A stretch of DNA of 64,000 nt from JALZKA01 sp963717635 (GCA_963717635.1 OY970347.1:434001-498000); one strand, 5' to 3'. Shown: positions 25,588-35,052, numbered from the stretch's first letter. A program made the numbers and translations. The notes: generated from the letters alone by a model not told the origin.

Positions 25588-27729
25588 ATGTCCGCGCGAG
25601 CACGACACCGTCACAACCGCTCGCGGGGCTCGGTAGGCAAAAAGATCCTGCTGGCCTTTGGCGTTGTCCTGGGAACGATCGGGATCGCGGCCGCAATCGG
25701 GGTTGGATGGGTCTTGAACGTCATGGCCGATGCTCCGTCGATCGACGAGCTGAAGCCGCTTGACAGCGGTGAGAACTCGGAAGTCTTCGCCGCCGACGGC
25801 TCGCGCCTGGGATTCATCGACGCGGACATCGTCCGCGAGCGGGTCAAGCTGAGGGAGATCCCGAGGTCGCTGCAGGAGGCAACGATCGCGATCGAGGACG
25901 AGAACTTCTACGAGCACGACGGCGTCGACTACTCGGCGATCGTGCGCGCCGCCGTGGAGAACGTCGAGGCCGGCGAGATCGAGCAGGGCGCCTCGACGAT
26001 CACGCAGCAGCTCGTGCGCAACCTCTACATCAAGGAGCCCGAGGACACGGTCGAGCGCAAGCTCCACGAGGCGAAGATGTCGATGGACTACGAGGAGCGC
26101 TACACGAAGAAGGACATCCTCGAGCAGTACCTCAACACGGCCACCTACGGCACCAACGCGGGCGACACCGCCGTCGGGGTCGAGGCGGCCTCCCAGGTCT
26201 ACTTCAACAAGCACGTCTCTGACCTCAACGCCCGCGAGTCGGCGCTGCTGGCCGGATTGCCGCAGGCGCCCTCGCAGTACAACCCGTTCATCAACGCCGA
26301 GCGCGCTACCCAACGCCGCAACCTGGTCCTGAACGCGATGGCCGAGCAGGGCTATCTGACGAAGTCGGAGTACAGCAACGCGGTCGGCAGCGACCTCGGG
26401 CTGCATCGCGGGACCCGCTACGACGAGATCAAGGAGCAGTACTTCTTCGACTACGTCCAGCAGGAGCTGATCGACGAGTACGGCACCAACGCGGTCCGGC
26501 TCGGCGGGCTCGAGGTCTACACGACGATCGAGCCCGAGCTTCAGCAGGTCGCCCGTGAGGCAATCGCGGCGAACTACGTCCCAACCGGCGCCGCCGCGGC
26601 GCTGGTCTCGACGGACACCGAGACCGGCGAGATCAAGGCGATGGCGTCGTCCGGGACCTACGACGACAGCCAGTTCAACCTTGCCGCCCAGGGCGAGCGC
26701 CAGCCCGGGTCGGCCTTCAAGCCCTTCGCGCTCACTGCGGCGGTCGATCAGGGCATCGACCCGGACACGACCCACTACGCCGCGCCCAGCACGATCACCC
26801 TGAGCCCGTGCGACGGTTGCCCCCCGTGGACCGTCAGCGGCGGCGGCGGCGGGGCGATGACGCTGCGCGCAGCGACCGCAAGCTCGATCAACACTGTCTT
26901 CGCCCAGCTCGTGCTCGATATCGGCCCCGACTCGATGGTCGAGATGGCGAAGGCGATGGGTATAACCGCCGAGCTCGGGGGCTATCCGGCGGAGGTCCTC
27001 GGCGGACTCACCCGCGGGGTCTCCGTGCTCCAGATGTCGAACGCCTACGCGACCCTCGCCAACGGCGGCGTCCATCACAATCCCTCCGCGATCCGCCGGG
27101 TCGAGTTCCCCGATGGGGAGGTCGATGAGCCCAGCCGAGCCGCCGGCAACCGCGTGATCACCGACGGCGTGGCCTATGAGGTCGCCGACGTGATGAAGGG
27201 TGCGCTCGAGTACGGCACCGCCGCCGGCCAGGGCATCGGCTGCCCGGCGTCCGGCAAGACGGGGACGACGGAGGCGCAGGCCGACGTTTGGTTCGTCGGC
27301 TACACCCCGCACGTCTCGACCGCCGTCTGGATGGGGAACCCGAACGACCGCACGCCGATGCCGGGCTACGGCGCCGATCTCGCAGCCCCGATCTGGAACG
27401 ACTACATGACGATTGCAGCCACCGAGCCGTGCGACGACTTCCCCGCGCCCAAGGACCCGGCGAGCCTCTCCGCCGGCTACGGCTCGCACACGGTCTCCCC
27501 TGACTTCGACACGACGACCACGGACGCGACGACCACGGACGAGGAGACCGACGAGGGCGATGCGACGGGCGACGGCCAGGCCGACGGCTTCGACGACGAC
27601 CTCTACGCCCCGGGCGCCGGCCAGGAGCCGCTGCCGACCCCCGGCGGTGGCGGCGGCGGCGGTGGCGGTGGCGGTGGCGGCAACGGCGGCGGCGGCGGTG
27701 CCGGGCCCCGCGGCGGCATCTCTCCCTAG
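25588..27729 (+). CDS. Class A penicillin-binding protein (glycosyltransferase + transpeptidase)
   Basis: The 713-residue bifunctional enzyme polymerises and cross-links peptidoglycan at the outer face of the membrane. One N-terminal helix (18-45) is followed by a GT51 domain with IAIEDENFYEH (Glu103), GASTITQQLVRNLY and the KKDILEQYLN region. The transpeptidase domain has SAFK (Ser375), SIN (433-435) and SGKTGTT (Lys557). The tail from about 630 is Asp/Thr/Glu-rich, then Pro and a run of about 24 residues that is almost all glycine, so it is disordered. All catalytic motifs are intact. Confidence 0.95.
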   Translation: MSARARHRHNRSRGSVGKKILLAFGVVLGTIGIAAAIGVGWVLNVMADAPSIDELKPLDSGENSEVFAADGSRLGFIDADIVRERVKLREIPRSLQEATIAIEDENFYEHDGVDYSAIVRAAVENVEAGEIEQGASTITQQLVRNLYIKEPEDTVERKLHEAKMSMDYEERYTKKDILEQYLNTATYGTNAGDTAVGVEAASQVYFNKHVSDLNARESALLAGLPQAPSQYNPFINAERATQRRNLVLNAMAEQGYLTKSEYSNAVGSDLGLHRGTRYDEIKEQYFFDYVQQELIDEYGTNAVRLGGLEVYTTIEPELQQVAREAIAANYVPTGAAAALVSTDTETGEIKAMASSGTYDDSQFNLAAQGERQPGSAFKPFALTAAVDQGIDPDTTHYAAPSTITLSPCDGCPPWTVSGGGGGAMTLRAATASSINTVFAQLVLDIGPDSMVEMAKAMGITAELGGYPAEVLGGLTRGVSVLQMSNAYATLANGGVHHNPSAIRRVEFPDGEVDEPSRAAGNRVITDGVAYEVADVMKGALEYGTAAGQGIGCPASGKTGTTEAQADVWFVGYTPHVSTAVWMGNPNDRTPMPGYGADLAAPIWNDYMTIAATEPCDDFPAPKDPASLSAGYGSHTVSPDFDTTTTDATTTDEETDEGDATGDGQADGFDDDLYAPGAGQEPLPTPGGGGGGGGGGGGGNGGGGGAGPRGGISP

Positions 27730-27767
27730 GTCGCGGCCCGCCTGAGGCGGCCTGGAAGCTCCCTGGA

Positions 27768-28781
27768 ATGCGCGGCGAGTTCGAGCTGATCGACCTGTTT
27801 CGCGAGCGGATCGCGGCGGCGGGAGCCGCCACATCGCCGCGGCTCCTGGTGGCGAGCGGCGATGACGCGGCCGTCACGGCGGCGGGGTCCGCGACCTCGG
27901 TTGACGCAATCGTCGACGGCGTCCACTTTCGCCGGCGGACGTTCGCGCCGCGCGCGATCGGCGCCAAGGCGCTGGCGACGGCGGTCTCCGACCTGGCGGC
28001 GATGGGCGCCGAGCCCGGCGAAGCCTACGTGCAGCTGGGAATCCCGGGCGATCTCACGGAAGACGAGGTGATCGGCATCGCTGACGGGCTGGGCGAAACC
28101 GCCGCGGGAGCCGGGCTGGCGATCGCCGGCGGGGACGTCACGGCTTCGCCGGTGCTGTTTCTGTGCCTGACGGTCGTCGGGCATACCGAGGACCCGGCCC
28201 AGCTCCTGACAAGGGCCGGTACCGAGCCGGGCGACACCCTGATCGTCACCGGCCCGCTCGGCGGAGCCGCGGCGGGCCTGCTGCTGCTCGACCGGCCCGA
28301 GCTGGCGGACGGGATCGACACCGAGGTCGCCGGGGCGCTTCGTGCTCGCCAGTTCGCGCCCCCCATCCGGCTCGCGGCCGGCACTGCCCTGGCCCGCGCC
28401 GGCGCCCACGCGATGATCGACCTCTCCGACGGACTCGCCGGTGACGCCGTTCACCTCGCCGCCGCGGGGCGCGTGCGAATCGAGATCGAGGCCGCGGATG
28501 TTCCCGCGCAGGCCGGTGCCCGCGAGGTCGCACGCCTGGCGGGCGAGGATCCCGAGCTGCTCGTCGTGGCCGGCGGCGAGGACTACGAGCTGTTGGCGGC
28601 GGTTCCGGCCGCCGCCGTCGACGCCGCCCTCGGCGCCCTTCGGGAAATCGGCCTCGACCCCGCTGTGGTGGGCGGGGCCGAGGCCGGGGAGGGTCTGGTC
28701 CTACGCGGCTCTAAAGGCCGCGAGCTGAACGTGCGGGGGTACGACCAGGTGCGCTCACGAGTTCTTGCCGGGCCCACTTGA
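27768..28781 (+). CDS. thiL: Thiamine-monophosphate kinase
   Basis: ThiL phosphorylates thiamine monophosphate to thiamine diphosphate with ATP. The 337-residue protein has the N-terminal GEFELIDLFRE, the metal-binding GDDAAV, DGVHF, the AVSDLAAMGAEP helix, DLSDGLAGD and the ATP-site VAGGEDYELL. This is the full PurM-like fold. Start ATG 27768 lies 38 bp after the PBP gene. Its last 71 bp are overlapped by the convergent FlgM-like gene. No other thi gene is present. Confidence 0.94.
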   Translation: MRGEFELIDLFRERIAAAGAATSPRLLVASGDDAAVTAAGSATSVDAIVDGVHFRRRTFAPRAIGAKALATAVSDLAAMGAEPGEAYVQLGIPGDLTEDEVIGIADGLGETAAGAGLAIAGGDVTASPVLFLCLTVVGHTEDPAQLLTRAGTEPGDTLIVTGPLGGAAAGLLLLDRPELADGIDTEVAGALRARQFAPPIRLAAGTALARAGAHAMIDLSDGLAGDAVHLAAAGRVRIEIEAADVPAQAGAREVARLAGEDPELLVVAGGEDYELLAAVPAAAVDAALGALREIGLDPAVVGGAEAGEGLVLRGSKGRELNVRGYDQVRSRVLAGPT

Positions 28782-28914
28782 CGAGACGAAGCTTGCGCAG
28801 GATCTCCCGCGCGACCAGCTCCGCATCCACCTCGTAGCCCGCTGCGATCCGGTTCTTCATTTCGGACATCGTCGGGTCCATCTCGATCGGGTCGGTTGGG
28901 TCGTCTACGTCCAT
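28711..28914 (-). CDS. FlgM-like (anti-sigma-28 type) small protein
   Basis: The 67-residue protein from ATG 28914 contains a region matching the FlgM C-terminal pattern: TMSEMKNRIAAGYEVDAELVAREILRKL, where the family has an R/K-x-x-I-x-x-G-x-Y-x-VD-x-x-x-VA-x-x-L spacing. FlgM binds the flagellar sigma factor FliA. No flagellar gene is in the window, so the partner may be a different sigma factor. The frame is open to TTG 28986, but upstream codons have low GC3 (GCA ACA AGA), favouring the shorter form. The 3' end overlaps thiL by 71 bp in antisense. Confidence 0.6.
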   Translation of the reverse strand: MDVDDPTDPIEMDPTMSEMKNRIAAGYEVDAELVAREILRKLRLVKWARQELVSAPGRTPARSARGL

Positions 28915-29016
28915 CTTCGGTCTTGTTGCGAGGTGCATCTGACGGTCAGCTCCGTACCCGGCCATCGTCCGCGCCATGCCGGCCAAACATCCAACAACCG
29001 TCCAGCTCGGCCCGGT

Positions 29017-30735
29017 CTAGGGCCGCCCCCTAGACGGCGCCTGGGGAGCCGCCCCCACGGGGCGATCGGGACGCCGGAGCGCCGACCTCGTGACCGCAAC
29101 GACGCCGGCGAGCGCGACCGCGATCGCCGCGGCCGCGATCAGGCCCAGGCCGCCGCCGGCGACCAGGACCACCAGCTGCCAGGGGGCTCCACCGCCCCAA
29201 CCAAGCGCCGCGGCCACGGACCAGACCACCGCGACCATCGGAACGCCGGCGAGCGCGGCAGCCGGGACGGCGAGCGCGGCGCGCCGTCGCCCGACGGATC
29301 CATGGATCATCACGACGTGCGCGAGCGGCGCCAGCGCCAGGGCCAGGAAGGGGTTGACCACCCAGGCCGCGGCGCACGCGGCCAGGCAGATCGCTCCCGC
29401 GGCGGCTCCGAGGGTGGCGGGCTGCGGCCCGGCGGGCATCCGGCGCAGACCGAGCGCCCACCAGGCGCCGACCGCGGCCGCCGCCAGGGTCAGCAGGGCG
29501 ATCACCTCCATCGGGCCGATCGAGAAGCGCCCCGGGTCGTAGGGGAGGTCGGGCTTCGGGATCAGGCCGAGCAGCGCCAGGGCGTAGAGCGCAAGCATCG
29601 GCGCCAGGCCCACCAAAGCCCATTCGCCGGCCCAGCCCAACGCGTCGCGCCCCGCTCCGTCACGGCGCCGGGCACGCGCCAGCTCGAGTCCGACCGGCAG
29701 GGCCGGCGGCAGCAGCAGGGTGATCGCCAGGAGCGAGATCGCCCATCCGGGGACCGTATTCCCGCCCAGGTGCAGGTAGGTGCTGGGCTCTTCCGACGCC
29801 GCGCGGGCGGCCGCGCCGTCGAGCGCTCCGACCAGGGCCAGGGTCGTCGCGCCGAACCGCTCCAGCGACTCGACCGAGAGCTGGTCCGCGCCCGATTCGC
29901 CGGCCGTGAGCGGGACCTCGCCGGCGGAGCTGATTGCCACCGAGTCGATCTCGTCGGCGAGCAGCGCGGCCTGGGCGCCCACGGCGGCGGGCAGAGCCAG
30001 GCGGGCGGCCTGGGCGAGGGCCCCGTTCAGCCCGGCATCGACGCCGGCGCGAGCGGCGAGCGCCTCCTCGGCTGTCCGAGTCAACTCCAACGAGGGCCGT
30101 TGCCCGCTGCCCGAGCTCGTCACGAGGTGCGGTTCCCCCAGGTCCGCCGAACCGGGCTGCGAGACGACGAGCGCAGCGTCGACTACCGTGCGATCGGGGA
30201 GCGCTTCGAGCAGCTCCCGAGCGCCCTGGGTCTCCGCGTCCGCGCCGTCGATCGAGCCGAAAATCAGGGTTCGCTCGCGTCCGCTGACCCCGAGCTCGGC
30301 CGCGAGTTCGGTCAGCACGCCGGTCGCGGCCGCACTGGAGGCGGCCCCGGACCCCTCCCGTGAGGAGCGGCCGGCAAGGACGACCACCGCGTGGTCACTG
30401 GTGCCCGGGAGCGTGAGCAGGACGTTGCGCAACTCGACCTCCTCGCCGTCCACCGACGCTCCAAACCGCTGTTCCGCGACCGATCCTGAGGCCACCGCCT
30501 CGAAGCTGCGCCGAACGAGGTCCGCCCCCGCGGTGGCGCCTTCGGTACCGGCCTGGCGCTCGGGTGCGGCGCGGAGCAGCGCCCGGGTCGTCTGCTCGGC
30601 GCGGTCGGCGTCGAACTCGATCGTGCCGACGGTCGGCTCCAGCGGCTCGGGCACGCCCTGCAGGGAAAACGCCAGCACGACGACGGCTGCCAGGGCCGGT
30701 GCGAAGCCGAGTCGGTAAGCACGGAGGTCGAGCAA
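29017..30735 (-). CDS. M28-peptidase-like domain without metal ligands, fused to multi-pass membrane domain
   Basis: The protein has about 572 residues from TTG 30735; GTG 30795 is an in-frame alternative. It has one N-terminal helix and then an extracellular domain (about 40-320) that follows the M28 fold. Where M28 enzymes have AHxDS this has LAGRSS; where they have GAxDN it has GAASSAAATG; where they have FxxxxxEE it has FGSIDGAD. The zinc ligands are thus missing. The remainder is eight or so membrane helices with a basic tail. The layout recalls the GPI-transamidase subunit Gaa1 and large M28 membrane proteins. Role unknown, probably non-catalytic. Confidence 0.72.
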   Translation of the reverse strand: MLDLRAYRLGFAPALAAVVVLAFSLQGVPEPLEPTVGTIEFDADRAEQTTRALLRAAPERQAGTEGATAGADLVRRSFEAVASGSVAEQRFGASVDGEEVELRNVLLTLPGTSDHAVVVLAGRSSREGSGAASSAAATGVLTELAAELGVSGRERTLIFGSIDGADAETQGARELLEALPDRTVVDAALVVSQPGSADLGEPHLVTSSGSGQRPSLELTRTAEEALAARAGVDAGLNGALAQAARLALPAAVGAQAALLADEIDSVAISSAGEVPLTAGESGADQLSVESLERFGATTLALVGALDGAAARAASEEPSTYLHLGGNTVPGWAISLLAITLLLPPALPVGLELARARRRDGAGRDALGWAGEWALVGLAPMLALYALALLGLIPKPDLPYDPGRFSIGPMEVIALLTLAAAAVGAWWALGLRRMPAGPQPATLGAAAGAICLAACAAAWVVNPFLALALAPLAHVVMIHGSVGRRRAALAVPAAALAGVPMVAVVWSVAAALGWGGGAPWQLVVLVAGGGLGLIAAAAIAVALAGVVAVTRSALRRPDRPVGAAPQAPSRGRP

Positions 30736-30815
30736 GGAGTCCGTACCCTTATCGAGATCACTGATTGCCGCTCCGCGCACGCCCAGATGACGCACGGATA
30801 CCGTCGCCGATCCGT

Positions 30816-31523
30816 ATGACCGGGGAGGGCTCGCCGCGCATCCTTCTGGTGGACGACGAACCCGCGGTCCGGACGCTCCTCACCTATCCGCTTCACAAGG
30901 ACGGCTACGAGGTCGTCTCGGCGGTCGACGGGCGCGAGGCGCTCGACCGGTTCGCCGAACAGCGGTTCGACCTCGTGGTGCTGGACATCATGCTCCCGAA
31001 GCTCGACGGGATCGAGGTCTGCCGGCGTCTGCGCACCCGCAGCCAGGTGCCGATCATCATGCTGACCGCCAAGGGCGACGAGATCGACAAGGTGGTCGGT
31101 CTCGAAATGGGCGCGGACGACTACATCACCAAGCCGTTTTCGGTTCGCGAGTTCCGCAGCCGGGTTCGGGCCGCGCTGCGCCGCGCGGAGATGGCGGGCG
31201 GGCAGGCCAGCGACGAGCCGATCGTCGCCGGCGATCTGAACATCGACCTCGAGCGGCGAGCGGTGCAGATGCGTGATCACGACGTCAAGCTCACCTACGT
31301 CGAGTTCGAGGTCCTGACGGCGCTGGCTGGCTCGCCCGGACGGGTGTTCACGCGCGAGACGCTGCTCGGCCGGATCTGGGGCGACTCCAAGTTCCGCGAC
31401 CCGCGCACGATCGACGTCCACATCCGTCACCTGCGGGAGAAGCTGGAGCGGGATCCGGGCCGGCCTGAGTACCTGTTCACCGTTCGGGGGGTCGGCTACC
31501 GGTTTCGCGACGCCGACTCCTAG
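30816..31523 (+). CDS. OmpR/PhoB-family response regulator
   Basis: The 235-residue regulator starts at ATG 30816. The receiver domain holds the acidic pocket VDDE (13-15), the phosphoacceptor Asp57 in VVLDIMLP, Thr in MLTAK and Lys in ITKPF. The C-terminal winged helix (about 135-235) has EFEVLTALAGSPGRVFTRETLLGRIWG and DVHIRHLREKLE, which read DNA. It is directly followed, 8 bp on, by its sensor kinase and then an HtrA-type protease, suggesting an envelope-stress circuit. It is divergent from the M28-like gene. Confidence 0.95.
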   Translation: MTGEGSPRILLVDDEPAVRTLLTYPLHKDGYEVVSAVDGREALDRFAEQRFDLVVLDIMLPKLDGIEVCRRLRTRSQVPIIMLTAKGDEIDKVVGLEMGADDYITKPFSVREFRSRVRAALRRAEMAGGQASDEPIVAGDLNIDLERRAVQMRDHDVKLTYVEFEVLTALAGSPGRVFTRETLLGRIWGDSKFRDPRTIDVHIRHLREKLERDPGRPEYLFTVRGVGYRFRDADS

Positions 31524-31531
31524 GAGCCGGC

Positions 31532-32944
31532 GTGTTCTCGTCGGTTCGCAATCAGCTCGTCCTCCTGTTCTCGCTGATCACGGCGGCGGCGATCGGCTTC
31601 ATCTACCTCTACGTGGTCCCCCAGCTCTCCTCGAGCCTGACCGCCGAGAAGCTCCGCCGGCTGCAGGTGGACGTGGCCGAGCCGGGGCGGGCGCTGGCGG
31701 ACGTGATCGAGGACGGCCTGTCGCAGGCCGAGCTGCGCCGACTCGTCCTCAGGCTCTCGCAGCGCGCCGGGGGCAGGATCACGGTCCTCGGCGTCAGGGA
31801 TGGCCCGTCGGCCCTGCGCCCTGCGTTCGTGGTCGCGGACTCGGAGATCGAGCGGACGGCCCTCGCGCCGAGCTATCCGGCGGCCACGGCCGCGCTCCAG
31901 ACCGGCGCCGCCGCCAGCGCGGTCGAGTTGATCGCGGGCGGGCGCTATGGGGAGACGGCGCTGTCGCTTTCGGCCGCCGGCGAGCCGCGCTGGGTGGTCC
32001 TGCTCTCCGATTCGCTCGCGGACGTTGATGACAACGTCGCCCTGATCAAGCGCCAGATCCTGATCGCCGGCGCGATTGCCCTGGCTGCCGCGCTGGCGGC
32101 GGGCTTCGTCGCGGCCCGCGCCCATTCCCGGCGGTTGCTCCGGTTGGAGACCGCGGCCGAGAGGGTGGCGGAGGGCGACTTCTCGACCCCGATCCCGGTC
32201 GACTCACGCGACGAGGTGGGTCAGCTCGCCACGACCCTGAACGAGATGCGTGAGCGGCTTCAACGCCTTGACGGCGCCCGCAAGGAGTTCATCGCGAACG
32301 CCTCGCACGAGCTGCGAACGCCGATCTTCTCGCTCGGCGGCTTCATCGAGCTGCTCGACGAGGAGGATCTGGACCCGGAGTCGCGAGCGGAGTTCGTGGC
32401 CACGATGCGCGGGCAGGTCGAGCGGCTGACGAAGCTGACCACCGACCTGCTCGACCTGTCGAAGCTCGACGCCGACGCGCTCCAGGTAAAGGCGGAGCCG
32501 GTGGACCTCGCCGACGTCGCCGAGGCCGTCGCGAACGAGTTCGGCCCGGCCCTGCAGCGGCATGACTCCGTCTTGGAGTTGGACCGCGAGCGCGGCGTGA
32601 TCGCTGCCGCCGACGCGGACAGGGTCGCGCAAATCATCCGTATCCTGATTGACAACGCCCTTTCGCACACTCCCGAGAAGACGAGGATCACCGTGACATC
32701 GCAGCTCCAGCAGGGGGAGCCGACCCTCACCGTCCGCGACGACGGGCCTGGCATCGAGCCGCCCGACCGTGAGCAGGTGTTCGAGCGCTTCTTCACCGCC
32801 GACGAGGTCAGCGGATCCGGGCTCGGCCTGGCGATCGCCCGCGAGCTTGCCCGGCTGATGTCCGGCGAGGTCGTGCTGCGCTCGCGCCGGGGCCGAACGG
32901 AATTCGTGCTGAGCCTGCCCGCCCCGGTCGAGGCGCGGGCGTGA
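31532..32944 (+). CDS. Membrane sensor histidine kinase
   Basis: This 470-residue kinase is the likely partner of the preceding response regulator. It has a helix at 8-30, an extracellular sensor domain (about 35-165), a second helix (about 175-195) and a HAMP linker (RRLLRLETAAERVAEGDFSTPI). The H-box is NASHELRTPIFSLGG. The ATPase domain has N (IDNALSHTP), DDGPGI and GSGLGLAIA. GTG 31532 is supported by TAGGAG eight bases upstream. The following HtrA start overlaps the stop (GTGA). Confidence 0.95.
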   Translation: MFSSVRNQLVLLFSLITAAAIGFIYLYVVPQLSSSLTAEKLRRLQVDVAEPGRALADVIEDGLSQAELRRLVLRLSQRAGGRITVLGVRDGPSALRPAFVVADSEIERTALAPSYPAATAALQTGAAASAVELIAGGRYGETALSLSAAGEPRWVVLLSDSLADVDDNVALIKRQILIAGAIALAAALAAGFVAARAHSRRLLRLETAAERVAEGDFSTPIPVDSRDEVGQLATTLNEMRERLQRLDGARKEFIANASHELRTPIFSLGGFIELLDEEDLDPESRAEFVATMRGQVERLTKLTTDLLDLSKLDADALQVKAEPVDLADVAEAVANEFGPALQRHDSVLELDRERGVIAAADADRVAQIIRILIDNALSHTPEKTRITVTSQLQQGEPTLTVRDDGPGIEPPDREQVFERFFTADEVSGSGLGLAIARELARLMSGEVVLRSRRGRTEFVLSLPAPVEARA

Positions 32945-34137
32945 ATCGCGGGCTCGCGATCGCCCTGGCGACGCTCGGGGCCGGGCTCGCGGTGGCCGGC
33001 TGCGGCGGTGACGACGACGCCCCCGCCAACGGCGTCGTGCAGGCTTCCGACGGCGACACCGGCACGCTCGTGATCGAGGCCGAGCGGGGCGCGTTCAACG
33101 CCCGGGCCGTCTACGAGAGCTCGGCACCCGGAGTGGTCACGATCAGCTCGATCTTCCCGAACGGCACGAACCCGCTTGCCGGCCCCGGCCCGCAGGCGGG
33201 CCAGGGCTCCGGTTTCGTGATCTCGGACGACGGCGAGATCGTGACCAACGCGCACGTGGTCACCGACGGTCAGGCCGAGGGCGGCTCGGAGATCAACGCG
33301 GCCCGCGAGGTCTACGTCCAGTTCCCGGACCGCAACCAGGTCGAGGCGGAGATCGTAGGCTTCGACCCGTTCGCGGACGTCGCTCTTCTCAAGATCGAAC
33401 CTGACGGACTCGACATCGATCCGATCGAGCTCGGAACGCTGGAGGACGTGGCCGTCGGCGATCCGGTGGCCGCGATCGGAAGCCCGTTCGGCGAGCGCCA
33501 ATCGTTGTCGGTGGGTGTGGTTTCGGCAACCGACCGCTCGATCCCGTCGCTGACGGAGTTCCAGATCGACGGCGCGCTCCAAACCGACGCCTCGATCAAT
33601 CCCGGCAACTCGGGCGGGCCCCTCCTCGACGCCGAAGGGCGGGTTATCGGGATCAACCAGCAGATCGACACGACCTCGGGTGGCAACCAAGGGGTCGGCT
33701 TCGCGGTGCCGATCGACCTCGCCTCGCGCGCGATCGAGCAGCTCCGTGAGGACGGCAGCGTCGACTACGCGTTCATCGGGGTCACGACCCAGCCGCTTTA
33801 TCCCCAGCTCGCGAACGAGCTCAAGATCGATACGCCCACGGGCGCTCTGATCGCGAGCGTGGTTGCCGACGGGCCCGCCGACGAAGCCGGCCTGTGCTGC
33901 CCCTACACGGACGCCGAGGAGCGCGAGAACACGATCCGCTTCCAGGCGACTGAGGTGGTCACCGGGGGTGACGTGATCGTCTCGGTTGACGGCGAGGAGC
34001 TGGTCGCCGAGGCCGATCTTCCGCGGATCGTCGCGCGCCAGGAGCCCGGCGACGAGATCACGCTCGAGATCATCCGCGACGGGAAGCGGATGGAGATCGA
34101 CGTGAAGCTCGGGACCCGTCCCGCAACGGCGTCCTAG
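32941..34137 (+). CDS. HtrA/DegP-like serine protease lipoprotein with PDZ domain
   Basis: The 398-residue protein begins at GTG 32941, overlapping the kinase stop, with a lipobox ending at Cys21 (AVAGC). The trypsin-like domain has the triad His105 (TNAHVV), Asp146 (FADVALLKI) and Ser224 (NPGNSGGP). A PDZ domain follows (about 285-398). Between AGL and GGDVIVSVDG of the PDZ sits an extra segment of about 24 residues starting CCPYTDAEERE. It should degrade or refold misfolded exported proteins at the outer face. Co-transcription with the two-component pair fits an envelope-stress response. Confidence 0.93.
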   Translation: MNRGLAIALATLGAGLAVAGCGGDDDAPANGVVQASDGDTGTLVIEAERGAFNARAVYESSAPGVVTISSIFPNGTNPLAGPGPQAGQGSGFVISDDGEIVTNAHVVTDGQAEGGSEINAAREVYVQFPDRNQVEAEIVGFDPFADVALLKIEPDGLDIDPIELGTLEDVAVGDPVAAIGSPFGERQSLSVGVVSATDRSIPSLTEFQIDGALQTDASINPGNSGGPLLDAEGRVIGINQQIDTTSGGNQGVGFAVPIDLASRAIEQLREDGSVDYAFIGVTTQPLYPQLANELKIDTPTGALIASVVADGPADEAGLCCPYTDAEERENTIRFQATEVVTGGDVIVSVDGEELVAEADLPRIVARQEPGDEITLEIIRDGKRMEIDVKLGTRPATAS

Positions 34138-35052
34138 ATGAGCGATCCGACCGCGCTGGTCCGGGCGCTGGCGCTGGCGCTCCGCGAGCACGTGCTGCCG
34201 AGCCTGGGGTCGCACGCGGGCCGGGAGCACTCCGGGGCCGGCGAGGGCGGCGACATCACCTTCGCAATCGACGAGCAGGCAGAGACCTACCTGGAGGGCT
34301 ACCTGGCCGAGCATGCGCCCGAGGTCGCGTTCTACTCCGAGGACCGCGGGCTGGTCGAGCCCGGCGGCGCCAGCGAGTGGGTGCTGGTCGTCGACCCGAT
34401 CGACGGGACTCGGCCCGCGATGGCAGGGCTCGAATCGGCCTGCGTCTCGGTTGCCGCCGCGCCACTCGACTCCGGTGCGCCAACCATGGCGGACGTTGCG
34501 GCGGGCTGTGTAGTCGAGATCAAGTCCGGGACCACCTTCGTCGCCGGCTCCTCGGGTAGCGAGCCGGCGCCGCGCCTGTCGGCCAACACGGACCTGAGTC
34601 GGCTGTTCTGGACCTACGGCTTCCGCGGACGGCCGGCGGTACCTACCGCGACGGTGCTCGGCGAGCTGATCGACGGATCCTCGGTCGGCGGTGGCACCTT
34701 CGACCTCGGCTCCGCGACGTTCGACATGACGCGGATCGTGACCGGGCAGCTCGACGCCTACGTCGAGCCTGGCCCCCGGCTCGTCGCGGACGTGCCCGGC
34801 ATGCGCGAGGAGTTCGAGCGGGTGGGGGGCGGAGCGCTCCTCAACAACTCGCCCTACGACCTGGCGGCGGCGGCGCTGATCTGCGAGCGCGCCGGGGCGG
34901 TCGTCACCGACGCCTATGGCATCCCGCTCGACGACCGCCCGCTCCTAGGCTCCGGCGCCGAGTACCAGATGTCGTGCGTGGTCTCGGCGAACCGCGAGCT
35001 CCACGACCGGATCCTGCGCGCGGTCGACCGCGGCGTCGAGCGGCTCAAATGA
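34138..35052 (+). CDS. Inositol monophosphatase-family protein
   Basis: The 304-residue protein has IMPase/FBPase motifs: YSEDRG (first metal site), VVDPIDGTRP (DPIDGT motif), and a C-terminal region with CERAGAVVTDAYG. These enzymes hydrolyse sugar or inositol phosphates with Mg2+ or Li+-sensitive chemistry. The usual WDxAAG is replaced by SPYDLAAAALICERAG, which keeps the Asp. It starts directly after the HtrA stop with no spacer and lies 74 bp before treT. Substrate could be a sugar phosphate of the trehalose pathway, but that is inference. Confidence 0.85.
   Translation: MSDPTALVRALALALREHVLPSLGSHAGREHSGAGEGGDITFAIDEQAETYLEGYLAEHAPEVAFYSEDRGLVEPGGASEWVLVVDPIDGTRPAMAGLESACVSVAAAPLDSGAPTMADVAAGCVVEIKSGTTFVAGSSGSEPAPRLSANTDLSRLFWTYGFRGRPAVPTATVLGELIDGSSVGGGTFDLGSATFDMTRIVTGQLDAYVEPGPRLVADVPGMREEFERVGGGALLNNSPYDLAAAALICERAGAVVTDAYGIPLDDRPLLGSGAEYQMSCVVSANRELHDRILRAVDRGVERLK

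Noticed and set aside
27640..27715. GGC-rich tandem repeat resembling a minisatellite
   Set aside because: It is in frame and encodes the poly-glycine tail of the penicillin-binding protein.
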